Below are positions 22,700 to 33,020 of a DNA stretch of 64,000 nucleotides, piece after piece (position 1 is the first letter of the stretch; every line of letters begins with the position of its first letter). This DNA comes from Gigaspora rosea (lineage: Eukaryota > Glomeromycota > Glomeromycetes > Diversisporales > Gigasporaceae): NCBI GenBank assembly GCA_003550325.1, contig QKWP01000582.1:37560-101559 (forward strand), given 5' to 3'. The translations under genes were made by a program, and so were the position numbers. The notes beneath the pieces are model-generated. The model saw only the letters and a program-made list of their open reading frames with translations. It did not search any database and was not told where the DNA came from.

Positions 22700-23494
22700 T
22701 ATATATTAGGTGTGCCAACGACACATTACCATGTGGAATTATAATGTTACGGATCGAACAGTAAACCTTATCCATAACATCAAGTTAAGATCTCGCAAAT
22801 GGTACCTTAACCTTCACACGCGTAAATAAAGTGACAGTCTAAAAAATTAAAAATATGTTAAACATCTGCCTAAAAGATATCTCTATACAATGTAGAAAAA
22901 GTAAATTCGGTATAACGCTTAGAGCTTATAACAGCTCTCCCTGCACTGCAGAGAGCAAATTATATCACCATCTAAAGAGAATTAAAAAACGTCAACATAT
23001 TTAACTTACATTTACTCCGTAGTGTCGTGCAAATAGGGTCGGATGAACGTATCGGCTGATCGTGTGCATCGCGAGATGGTATTGACAATCTTATCAGAAT
23101 AGAACGGCGCGAGGCAAAGCATATTTATGTAGTGCTATGTGGTATCAGTAGTAAATTATTGTATTACGCGTATTATGTTATGGTGAGTTTAATATAAATA
23201 AAATGGAAGAAATAAAGATAATAAAAAAACGAAAGCATGTACTTACATCGTGGTGTATTGAAGGTAATGGCGACTAAACAATTTAATGAGTGGTTCAAAA
23301 TTCAAATTAACAAGAATTTTGATCACACTTTGCCATTTTGTCGAATATAGTATTCGAATAGAATGGTTGTCGATTACTACGGTATGCCGAGTCCATTGTT
23401 TAGGCGGTGGTAAAAAAAATATTCCAGTTCTGTTTTGAGGGTCAAATATATAAATAATAAAAATATAATGAAATTGAGACAGAGGAATGATCAA
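22700..23494 (-). other. Possible unidentified multi-exon gene on the minus strand
   Basis: An open stretch at 23494-23247 ends 'LFSRHYLQYTT' at a good donor GTAAGTACATG. A second stretch at about 23105-23015 reads 'DKIVNTISRCTRSADTFIRP' and 'YLHDTTE' before a donor-like GTAAATGTAAG. A third, after an acceptor TTTTTTAG near 22842, reads 'TVTLFTRVKVKVPFARS'. The order of open frames and splice-like borders suggests a gene, but I do not recognise the product and the frames are short. It is convergent with the AP-3 gene. Confidence 0.25.
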
Positions 23495-23539
23495 AACAAA
23501 TACTGAAATACATTCTGATTTCAGGATTTTGGCTGATGT

Positions 23540-23775
23540 TGAAGTTCACGTGATATATTAGTTAGGATCGTCAACGGCTATAAAATTAATTAAAATTTGT
23601 TTATGTTAGGGTTAGGGTTAGAGTTAGAAGTTAGCATGTTGTATAGTAAAATCGCTCAAGGAAAACTTTTTGTTATGCATAATGAGTAGTTTCTTATGAT
23701 TTTTTTTTAAGTTGTTTCCATCAAACCGTGATTTACTATTGGCCAATTTCCGTAGATCATCACGTGAGCTTCAGA
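23540..23775. mobile_element. MITE with TIR TTGAAGTTCACGTGAT and a TTAGGG core
   Basis: The left end TTGAAGTTCACGTGATAT and the right end ATCATCACGTGAGCTTCAG are imperfect inverted copies. The middle has GTTAGGGTTAGGGTTAGAG (23607-23625), then GTATAGTAAAATCGCTCAAG, the same core order as at 1709-2013. Target duplication unresolved. Confidence 0.55.
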
Positions 23776-24847
23776 ATCACCGTGACAATTTATTTATAAC
23801 TCGTAAAGAAGTTGACTCAGTGGTGGGTGATGGTGAATTCGATTTCGGAGTTGTACTTGGAGTTTAGAAGAAAAAATTTCGGATGAGGCTTATAACTCGG
23901 CTGAAAATTCAGAACATGATATTATTGTCACAACTTATAGAACCTAATCGCTGGTCGATTAAGTCAAGAATTTCGTGCCTTAGAAGAAAGATGTAGATTC
24001 TTAGTAAATTCTTAGAAGATAGACGTGGATTCTTAGAATATAGATGTAAAAAATTTGAGTTAAATTATAAATTAATTTTCATTTCTTTTTCTGTAACTTT
24101 TCTGCTTATTTTTTTGTATGTATTTTTACTTTATTAATTGACGATACTATCATATTCTGATCTTTCATCCGATTGTAAATATTATATTGTTCTCTTTTCT
24201 ATTAATAAAGATATTTTTTTCGCTAAATCCATGTATAAAATGCTGTAACAGTGAAATTGTATAATGAACTATTTTAATTTTCTATTCGTGGTCGATGCAA
24301 ATTCGAGTTTATTAGATCTGAGTAAATGCCAAATAAAATGTACTTCACACTATTTTTGCAGTATAAATAAAGCTGACCAGGTGGCTCAATTTTACATAAA
24401 TAATCAGTTTACTTTTGCGTGTATATTTCGTGAATTTATTTATTGTATTGATATCGACATTACTCGCATATGTTCGACGTTTTACACTTGTTGGATTTAA
24501 TCCAATGATTTTATCGCGTGACTGACTCGGTCAGTAACGAAAACGACTAGTTGTTCACCGTTTTCCTAATGCTATTCTTGAGATCGCAATTTGAGTGATA
24601 TATTTTTACAGAATAAATTTTTTCTTGCCAAAAACCGTTAACTTGGTTAACGATCAGCCAAAGTAACTTACAGTATTTCGGATTTTGAATACTAATATAC
24701 AGAGAATAAAAATATTAATGATACAATATAGGCTATGCAATCAGAAATAGATTTATCGAGACAACGCATTACAGCTTGAGGCCAGAAATACAAAACTTAT
24801 AAAGCAGATGATGGCACTTCATAATAGAATTAACAGCTACATGTATA
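23776..24847. other. No supported gene
   Basis: A plus-strand stretch around 23810-23870 reads 'EVDSVVGDGEFDFGVVLGV' and stops. A 78-codon frame at 24264-24500 is not recognisable and has no clear start context. Two short direct repeats, 'tagattcttagtaaattcttagaaga', lie near 23990-24050. Confidence 0.3.
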
Positions 24848-25935
24848 TTAATTTTGAAAATCTATATCCATCACTACACATATGTTATATGATGTCTTGC
24901 ATACACATTCAAGTATAAAGGTTGCAAGGGCGCTAGGTTTGAATGATTCCTGATACCATTGTGCTTCACGAAGACATTGTAAATAAATATCTCTTGTTTT
25001 AGGTCCTGTATATAAAGAAAGAGGTACTACAGTGAACCTTGATAAGAGATAACTTAAAAGTAATCTCGCTACTCTTCCGTTTCCATTTATAAAAGGGTGA
25101 ATCAGCAAGAAATAGGCAAGAAAACATGCTCCGTATTTAATAGCTTCCTCCAACAGCAAGTCTGTCCTTTCAAATTTCTCTCTACATTGACGGAATAACT
25201 CTTCCATTTTGTTTCGATCAAATCCGGTCTCATATATACAAAGTTATCTTGTGCTGCCATAACATATCGCGTTCTATACTGGCCCGCATTACAAATCAAC
25301 CCATCTCCAATTTGTCGGTGTAACTGTTGTGCAAACGAAGGTGTAAACTGATCTATTTTAGGAAAGAAAATTGATGGAAAAATGCTAAGAACGGTGTCAT
25401 GCAGATTCTTAACTTTCTTAATCAAGCGTGAGGCCCTTTCGGGTATGAGACAAGATGGAAAAATTTTTCCACAAAGCCAGCTCAAAAACACTCTAATAAA
25501 GCCAGGTTTTTTTAGAGCCTGTTGAATAAAGTCGATAGTGAGGTTAACGTCACTTTCTGCAGAAATACATTCGAGTAGATAATGTTCACGATGAAGGTTA
25601 ATGTATCCCTTCCAAAAAAGCTCGTCATTTTCGTTAGTTGCCAATAATACGGCTTGTTGGAGGTGTTTAGCACTTGAGACAAAATGATTAACATCACGTT
25701 CATCAAAAGAGGTCCTCCACCAGGGTCTTTCTAAAAAGTCAAAGTTCGAATGTATCATTATTGTCTAATATGAAATTAGTCGTTAGTTACGTGTAATTAG
25801 ACTGTTAGGCGTTAGGTTTTCGAATTTAAAAAAGGTAAAAAAAATTACCGCATCTTTAACTTTTCCACTTTGCTGTGTTTCTAATCTCAAGGCTGCTTGC
25901 CCGCTTCCTTCTCCTCTTTGTTCTAGATCTGCCAT
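24848..25935 (-). CDS. Fic/DOC domain protein, one homopolymer frameshift
   Basis: Exon 1 (25935-25849) starts 'MADLEQRGEGSGQAALRLE'. An 84-bp GT-AG intron (25765-25848) leads to exon 2 (25764-24848); about 334 residues in all. The Fic core reads 'HPFINGNGRVARLLL' (about 25097-25055), matching HxFx(D/E)GNGRxxR. The usual acidic residue, which holds the catalytic metal, is Asn here. Helices before it ('YGACFLAYFLLI') and after it fit the fold. The N-terminal half 'NFDFLERPWWRTSFDERDVN' precedes a helical region of unknown type. Fic enzymes transfer AMP or other phosphate groups to hydroxyls of target proteins. The two halves are in different frames and meet near 25205-25210 at a short A-run (plus-strand T-run), so one missing base is likely. 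This could be a sequencing slip or a real lesion. I see no inhibitory-helix motif with confidence. Confidence 0.75.
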
Positions 25936-26009
25936 TTGGTGTAAAAAAAGAGAACGTTAGACTTCATATTCACATGATTGACTAATTTATGAAGATCAAA
26001 ACAGGGAAT

Positions 26010-26165
26010 GGCCTCACGAAATTACCCGATATATAACTCGGAAGCGAAACGGCAAAGACAAAACATAAAAAACTCGGTTTCGGTTGACTAAGTAAAAGTG
26101 TCGGAAATGCGATTTTACTATATATAAACTGCTCAAAAAAATCGGGTAATTTCGTAAGGTGCCAG
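26010..26165. mobile_element. MITE with TIR CACGAAATTACCCGAT
   Basis: The left end GGCCTCACGAAATTACCCGA mirrors the right end ATCGGGTAATTTCGTAAGGT plus GCC. The interior 'actcggtttcggttgact', GTGTCGGAAATGCGATTTTA and CTATATATAAA is homologous to the core of the neighbouring, differently ended element at 26361 ('gtcggagacgaaattttacatataat'). It has no (CCCTAA)n tract. Target duplication not clear. Confidence 0.6.
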
Positions 26166-26360
26166 GCTTTAGACTAGGGTGAGAGGCCCCCCTTATGCAT
26201 GCCCATGTGTATACCCAGAGGCATGCCTTTAAGCTAGAAAGCATGCCTATTTCATTTGAAAAAGTGTATATTAAGCAAACATGTTTTCTAATTGGTTAAT
26301 ATTAACTATTCTAAAGATAATATTTATTGTCCGAAGGACACTCAGAGCAATAGTACACCC

Positions 26361-26947
26361 GGCTTTACTTATTTGTGCCGGTAATACAAACTCCTAAAAA
26401 GGCAACTACCAATCAGTGAGTTCGTTCCGGATCAGCCCGACATGAATTCCGAACACGTGCAGAAGAAGAAAAAAGCGAAAATACACCAAAACTAGCGTTT
26501 AAACCGACCTTTGTGCACTAATTAAAAATGTCGGAGACGAAATTTTACATATAATGGGCAACTATATATGGCTATACCTCCCCTAACCCTAACCCTAACC
26601 CTAACATTGTGTTTTTACACACTTTGTTTATTTACAAAATTAAATTTCCTTTTTTGGGTTGTATTACTGGCACAAATATAAGTAAATCCGAATGTCAACA
26701 CTATGAAAAATGACATCATTTGGAAATGATCATAGTCATTTGGTCACGAGTCATTTCCAAATGACCCAAAATTTGAATGACTCAAATGATCGGCCATTTT
26801 GANTTTACATATAATGGGCAACTATATATGGCTATACCTCCCCTAACCCTAACCCTAACCCTAACATTGTGTTTTTACACACTTTGTTTATTTACAAAAT
26901 TAAATTTCCTTTTTTGGGTTGTATTACTGGCACAAATAAGTAAATCC
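26361..26947. mobile_element. MULE-like MITE, 10-bp target duplication, (CCCTAA)n core, with assembly join
   Basis: Flanked by TAGTACACCC on both sides (26351-26360, 26948-26957), a 10-bp duplication as in Mutator-like elements. TIRs are GGCTTTACTTATTTGTGCCG and the inverse ending GCACAAATAAGTAAATCC. The core has 'aattttacatataatggg' and CCCTAACCCTAACCCTAACC. The segment 26544-26677 is repeated at 26804-26937 across the N at 26803; without that 260-bp excess the element would be about 327 bp, near the size of its relative at 45319-45603. Confidence 0.75.
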
Positions 26948-27259
26948 TAGTACACCCGATGTCCATGTGTTAACAAATTCTGAATCCTGATTGGCTAGAT
27001 CAGGTGTAACATAAAAAAATCAAAACAATAAAACTGATGCTTATTGGCTAGATCAGATATGGCATTTTATATTTGTCCTTCGGAATTTTAAATAGTTCCT
27101 ATTTTCCTAGTATAGTAGCATTTTATCAAAGAAAGATATAAAGATCTATATTTAGACTTTAATAAATTATTTTAAAGTTTCTTTTGTACTGATAAATAAG
27201 ATCTATATTATTTTCATCAATAATTATTTTATAAGCAATTTAAGATTATTTTACAGTTA

Positions 27260-27565
27260 CTGTATATTCCTGAAAATAAGCTACTCCAAAAATAAGCTAT
27301 TCCTCTGATTTTTTTCAAAAATTACAAAAAACCCATTAGCAGCTGCTACATATAAAAGTCTAAATTTACTAAGGAAATCTCAAAAGTGCCATTAAGTAAA
27401 CTTGTTCAAAACATCAAAATACACTTATAATAAAAATTTGGTATCATTTGGACAACTTTTTATTAGTATGTTTTTCAATTTTTCAAAAAATTCAAAAATA
27501 AGCTATCTCATGTTTTTTTGTATAATTTTTTGCCTAAAAAAAGTAGCTTATTTTGGAATATACAG
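27260..27565. mobile_element. Mariner-type MITE, TA-flanked, TIR CTGTATATTCC
   Basis: CTGTATATTCCTGAAAATAA at the left is mirrored at the right by a segment ending 'ttattttggaatatacag', and TA lies on both sides. Inner repeats 'aataagcta' recur four times. Non-coding. The sequence on either side (26958-27259 and 27566-27792) shows only a fragment of the ATCAGGTGTAACAT family at about 26998. Confidence 0.65.
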
Positions 27566-27792
27566 TAATTAATTTGCAAACAAGTCCAGTTTTTAAACAG
27601 TTTATATAAAAGATTTTCTTTATAAATTATACTAATCTTAATTCTAATTCTAAACTACAATAACTATATAGTAATTATTTTGTTTATAAAATAAGTTGTT
27701 AATAAGAAACAGTTATTGAAATAGATATGTTTATAAATTAGCATCTATAAAATAATCTTGTCTGTAAACCAAGTTGCTTGTAAATAATTGTT

Positions 27793-28003
27793 GGAATTAT
27801 GCTAAAAATGGAGTATTGAAAATTTTTTATATTTAATTATAAAAATTGTAAATTTTTTTAGTCTTTTTTGTGGTCTTTTTTTTATAGTTAGATTAGAGTT
27901 AGAGGATAGTTTTATTAATAAAAAGTATATGTGGGTTTTAGTAGGTATTATAGATTTAAATAGAGACCCAAAATTTTTAGCATAATCTATTTTCAGCATA
28001 ATC
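27793..28003. mobile_element. Small TIR element, ends ATTATGCTAAAAAT
   Basis: AATTATGCTAAAAATGGAGT at the left mirrors ATTTTTAGCATAATC at the right, and a further copy of TCAGCATAATCTC follows. The middle TTAGATTAGAGTTAGAGGAT and AGTATATGTGGGTTTTAG resembles the cores at 10928-11128 and 16842-17050. The two modest minus-strand frames here are by-products. Confidence 0.45.
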
Positions 28004-28109
28004 TCTACAAAAATTATCTATAAAATGAGTGGTACCAGATCAAATAATGTATACTTCTAGAAGTTATAAAGAAGTGTGTTTATAAAGTGTGCACTTATAT
28101 AAAAATAGC

Positions 28110-28800
28110 TATACTCTCATTATAGCAAACTTTCATTATAGTGAAGATTGGTTTATAGTGAAAATTTTTCTTGGCACAAAATCATTAATAATAAATTTTT
28201 GTTCGATATAGTAAGTTAATTAGTAAAATCTCAATATAAGATATATAAAGTTTTTTTTAAGACAGATATAACAAAATGGCTTGCATTATAGTAAAGATTT
28301 GATCATGTGATATTGTTGACCAATAAAATTAATGGAATACACAACTATATTACTTTTGTGTAATACTATATTTTCATGTAATAATGCAACCTGTGCGTTA
28401 TTTCGAGCACCTGTGCGTTATTTCGAAATGCACATGTGCTATATTTCAGATCAATATTGCCAAAATTTAATAGACATGTGACTATAATTATATTTATAGT
28501 GAAACTTTTAGGAAGGGGTGCGTTATTTCGGGATGCACATGTGCATTATTTTGAAGCAAATAGGCAATTTTTAAAAGAGGGCAATTTTGAAATAATGCAC
28601 ATGTGCATTATTACACGAAAATACAGCACTTGTTTATTGGATTTTTGGGCATATAAATTTATTATTATCTCAATATAGTAAAAATTTATACATTTTATTA
28701 TTATTTTCACTATATTAAGAGGCTCTCAATATAGTTAATTTCTTAATATAGTGAAGAAATTTTACAGCCCAAGTGCTTCACTATAATAAGAGTGACTTGT
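28110..28800. mobile_element. TIR element ACTCTCATTATAG, with an inner palindromic element
   Basis: ATACTCTCATTATAGC on the left is mirrored by CTATAATAAGAGTGACT on the right, with subterminal 'cattatagtgaag' repeats on both arms. Inside, 28355-28632 forms another inverted pair built on GTGTAATA..TAATGCACATGTGCATTATT and 'gcgttatttcg' units. The ACATGTGCATTATT motif occurs four times. Frames through it follow the palindromes and are not genes. Confidence 0.5.
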
Positions 28801-29109
28801 ATATAATTATAAGGGCATGCCCAAAAATTTCATGTACCTCTCACTCTATTTTAAACTAGTAATGTATATTGAACAAAATTAATGCTTGGACATCTTTGGA
28901 TTAAATATCTAATTCAAATATCCAATTAGGATCTAAATATTTGAACTCTGCTCTAATTCATAAATTTGATTGGTTGAAATTAAATAATACTAGTATAGTA
29001 GTTTGTCTATTAAATATAATACAAATATTGTCCAATCATATGTAATAAAAGTCATATGATATTTAATGTTCAATTGAATATTAAACATATTAGTGTTCTG
29101 ACCCATTAC

Positions 29110-29240
29110 AAAAATTTCAACCTAGGTCACCTGCAGGTAGATTATCTGGGTAACCCAAGTGAACACTAGGTAATAAAAAAAATTCTGCTATGGGTCACCC
29201 ATGGGTGGATCATCTGAGTAACCCAAATGAACACTGAGCA
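29110..29240. repeat. Two direct copies of a 67-bp unit (GTCACC..GGGTAACCCAA)
   Basis: 'gtcacctgcaggtagattat' then 'ctgggtaacccaagtgaacac' at 29127, and 'gtcacccatgggtggatcat' then 'ctgagtaacccaaatgaacac' at about 29194. The motif resembles the ACCCGGGT subterminal repeats of the hAT-like element at 10615 and of the element at 51351. The rest of 28801-29803 shows nothing I can name. Confidence 0.45.
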
Positions 29241-29803
29241 AGAATATGGAAATATTTTGAAATCAAATTTTTATTATATAAAATCGAAATTTTTGCTATA
29301 AAATTTGTATCATGTTATATAAAATGATTGGTTTATAATTTTTGGTATTTTATTTTCAGCTGGTATTATTATTATTTTTTTTAATGCTAGTTAAATCAAA
29401 ATAAATCCTTTAAATTGAAATAATATTTTTGTCCCCTGATACTAGACAATAAAAAATTCTATTATAGGTCAACTAAGCATGGTGGACATTCGATTTGATT
29501 GGTTTGAAGATCACTAGGTTATACAATATAAAAAAAAATTTTAAAGTAATTCTTACTATGTCATCAATTGGCAACTCATAGTTTTGCATAATAAAATTTT
29601 TTTAGAACTTATTATAGTGTTCTTTAACCCTTTATATGTCTTTTGAAAAAAAAGATCAGTATAGATCAAATATCTTAAAAACTTTATTCAGGAGGCAAAT
29701 TTAGACAAGTAATACAGTAATGCAGCATATAATGAATAGGTATTAAACTTTTTTTTGCTTCTAAACTCAATGCCTTTTCAATTGACCTAAGCAACTAATA
29801 TCA

Positions 29804-30553
29804 GAAAAATAAATAAAGCGCAGATCTGCACAAATCTGTGACTCTGAAAAATTTTAACGAATTTTGCAATAGCTTGTGATCCAGTGGTCCGAATTTAATG
29901 ATTTTGGCACCATTCGATCCGTCTCGATGAGATGGATCGAATAGTACCAAAATCGTTAAATTCCAATTACTAGAACACAAGAAAATCCCATTTATGTGAA
30001 TTTTATAAACATTGAACGATCTTGCCAACCAGTGGTCCAAATTTAATAATTTTGGTACTATTCAATTCCTCTCAATAAGACGGTTCGAATGGTACTAAAA
30101 ACATCAAAATTGGATCACTAGTTAACAAGTTATTCATGAAAAACGATTTGCGGCGCAGTTCTGCGCAGAAATTTAAATTTCTTTTTTAAATTTCTGCGCA
30201 GAACTGCGCTGCAAATTGTTTATTATGAATAACTTGTTATTCAGTGATCCAATTTTGATGTTTTTGGTACCATTGAACTGTCTCATCGAGAGGAATCGAA
30301 TGGTACCAAAAACATTAAATTTGGACCACTAGTTGGCAAGATCGTTCAATGTTTATAAAATTCACATAAATGGATTTTTTTTGTTCTAGTAATTGGAATT
30401 TAACAATTTTGGTACCATTCGATCCGTCTTATCGAGACGGATCGAAAGGTACCAAAACCGTTAAATTTGGGCCACTGGATCACAAGTTATTGCAAAATTT
30501 GTTAAAATTTTCCAGGTCGCAGATTTGTGCAGATCTGCGCCTTATTTATTTTC
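29804..30553. mobile_element. 750-bp foldback element built from nested hairpin modules
   Basis: The left arm (from GAAAAATAAATAAAGCGCAG) and right arm (to CTGCGCCTTATTTATTTTCC) are inverted copies along their whole length of about 370 bp, meeting near 30185 at 'gaaatttaaatttc'. Each arm holds two smaller palindromes centred on a CGATGAGA-type loop, as in GGTACCATTCGATCCGTCT and its mirror. Similar protein-like translations on opposite strands (29801-30040 and 30370-30564) are mirror images of one repeat, not two genes. Confidence 0.85.
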
Positions 30554-31378
30554 CCGATGAATAATATAGTAATACTTATATCCAGAACATCCCACCCGTT
30601 CTTTATTTCATACTGCTTAATTTATTATTATTAAAGTGTAATAACCTTATTTATTCTAATTAATATAACACTGCAACTTCATTATATCACACAATGGAAC
30701 GATTTGACAAAATATGTAGAATTCTGATGAATATCAATTTTTTAAAGCAAATAGCATGTGTGTTTAAGATTCGATAATCTGTTTAGCTGGAAATCTACAA
30801 ACGTTAGATTTACAGTGGCATTGGCAGTTTTATTTTCATTAGATATATCAGGCGAATAATTGGTTTGATTAGAAAAAGATGGGCTTGATAATTTCTCAGA
30901 GGAGGAGGTAATGTCTTTGACATTGTAGGTGCTCTATTATCAATTTTGCATTATAATATTTAAGAAATAACTATAATTCTCACCACAATTAGCCAGGGCA
31001 GCCCCAAAAGTGCAGGTTAGCCACTGCCACTACAGTTAAGTTTGGGAGATATGATCTCGACGAGATATTAAAAAAGAAAGTTGAAAATTGAAAGTGAATC
31101 ACCATATAGTCAAAGAGTAAAAGTATAACTTAGTTTTTTTCACACAAATTATAAAGTTGAAATGGTTTCAGCCAAAACTGGAACTGACCAATTTTTTTGA
31201 AAAAGATGTGATTTACGAATACTATAAAAACCAAAAACTTTAGAGGAGTTAAGGTAAAGATGAAATTCCGGGACCACTTTTAGGTATTGTTTTTCAAGAA
31301 TTAACAATTTCTGCAAAGGGAACAGCACTGATTTTTCCCCATATCCAAGAACATGAAAAAATCTTAATTATGCATAAT
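30554..31378. other. No supported gene
   Basis: The minus strand around 30940-30770 stays open ('SSSEKLSSPSFSNQTNYSPD', 'NENKTANATVNLTF'), with a splice-acceptor-like stretch before it. The plus strand at 31240-31378 stays open ('PGPLLGIVFQELTISAKGTA') up to the MITE at 31379. Both may be remnants of host genes; neither is recognisable. Confidence 0.25.
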
Positions 31379-31608
31379 AGGACCCCGAAATATACATAGA
31401 TAGGTCAGGTTAATTATAGGATTACAAAAAAGGTAAGATCTGCTGAAAAAACTTCAAAAATAAGCAAAAAATTACTATAAATGAAAAAAATCTGCATAAA
31501 AAACTTCAAAAATAAGCAAAAAAATTACTATAAATGAAAAAATTTGCATAAAAAACTTCAAAAATAAGCAAACTCGACCCGACCTATCTATGTATATTTC
31601 GGGGTCCT
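31379..31608. mobile_element. 230-bp hAT-type MITE, TIR AGGACCCCGAAATATACATA
   Basis: Exact 8-bp target duplication TGCATAAT (31371-31378, 31609-31616). TIRs of about 28 bp start AGGACCCCGAAATATACATA and end TATGTATATTTCGGGGTCCT. Inside are three direct copies of a 45-bp unit, 'aaaaacttcaaaaataagca' plus AAAAAATTACTATAAATGAA. A relative lies at 61986-62161. Confidence 0.9.
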
Positions 31609-32876
31609 TGCATAATGCTTTTAAATCGTAGAGCACTATTAGACAAAGCAAATATGAAAATTAAAACATGCTATTTTTTTAATTTTATAATCACTTATAA
31701 AAATTTTCTGAAAGCTTTCAAAATTTGATGGGTTGAATCATAAAACTTTATTTTGTATGGCCTTATATAGGGTGTATACCATGATTTGCTTAATTTTATT
31801 TCTAGTTAGATTTACATAAATACAATTTTGAATACAAATTTTTAAATATAATAATTGTTCTAGCTAAGTCAATCTAATGAGCATGTTTGAAGAACTTCAC
31901 ATTATTACATTACAAGGGTCTGGTTATGAATATTCGAAGGTCCTTTTAGCAAAAGAATCATTCCAAGGGTTATTTCGTTTACTTTAAATTGACCTAGGTT
32001 TTCTACCAATACATCGACATTGGTAATATTCATGTTAATACAACTTGCTATCCAGGATAAGACAAATTGGAATGGTATTGCCGAAATTTTCATTTTTGCC
32101 ATGATATATTTAACCAAACAGAAGACCACCATACTTTTTGTGGTACTGCTATGATTAAACTTGACTGCCATGTACAATCAAGTTTTCGAGACTGAAGTTG
32201 GATGAACAATCGTATTAAAGACAAAACAACACTAATATTATCGATAGTAAGCGTAACCCATGTTTTATACCCATTATGTGCCCGCTATATCTGTAAATGT
32301 ATTTGATTGACACTTAACTTATAGGAATGTTGTTGGTGTGGTGAGCCTGCAAATCTTTCAGAGTAAGATAGATCTGGCAGTGAAAGAAACCCAAAAGATT
32401 CCATGTGCATTATAAACTTTTTCTCAATAAAGAGTGCTAAAAATCGTGGGACATAGTATGATAGTACACTTAATATTGTTGCAAGGAAAAGTGCTTTGAA
32501 TATAGCGCCAAATTATAAATCATAATTATACGTACGTATAAACTACCAAATTATATTTGATGCTGAGATTATGCTAAATTACTATTTCAGTTGATTATGT
32601 TTAAAAATCTGCGAGCAATTCTATTTGCTTAGCAGAAAAAACAGAATAGTATTGTAGTGAAAAATCATGTGTAGTTCATCTTGTCCAGGACGCCAAATTG
32701 GAAGACTAAAAGTAATAAAGAGATGACCGTGCTAGTAGGATACAAAAAAATAATAATATAATGGAATTATTAAATTAAGCTTTAGTAATCTATTTTAGTT
32801 AAAGTACATGATTTGTTTTTCAAACAAATACATTTATTGTTAATTACATTTTATATATGAAAAAAATAAATTAACG
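31609..32876. other. No recognisable gene
   Basis: A 90-codon minus-strand frame (31905-32177, 'IPFQFVLSWIASCINMNI') has amino-acid composition compatible with a protein but no family I know and no clear splice context. Confidence that it is expressed is low. Confidence 0.2.
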
Positions 32877-33020
32877 ATGTTACCCAACTATTTTGGATGT
32901 CCCAAACTATGTGATGAATATCACATTGGGTATTTACCTCTTTGTCATTATTGAAACCGTGTGATACTATTCATTATATAGTTTGAGATGTCCCAAATAG
33001 TTTGGGCAACATCGCTAATA
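32877..33020. mobile_element. Palindromic MITE CGATGTTACCCAACTATTTTGG
   Basis: CGATGTTACCCAACTATTTT at the left mirrors AAATAGTTTGGGCAACATCG at the right, with 'gatgtcccaaact' continuing each arm: about 50 bp per arm and a 40-bp loop. A second, unrelated hairpin sits at 33083-33165: GGGACAAATTTAT and 'ataaatttgtcctatttct' with CCCCATAT flanks. A target duplication is not clear for either. Confidence 0.6.

Noticed and set aside
26580-26605. Chromosome-end telomere
   Set aside because: The CCCTAA tract is short, internal to a TIR element, and repeated at many other internal sites.
29801-30564. Similar 'proteins' encoded on opposite strands (29801-30040 and 30370-30564)
   Set aside because: They are mirror translations of the two arms of one foldback, so the similarity is structural.
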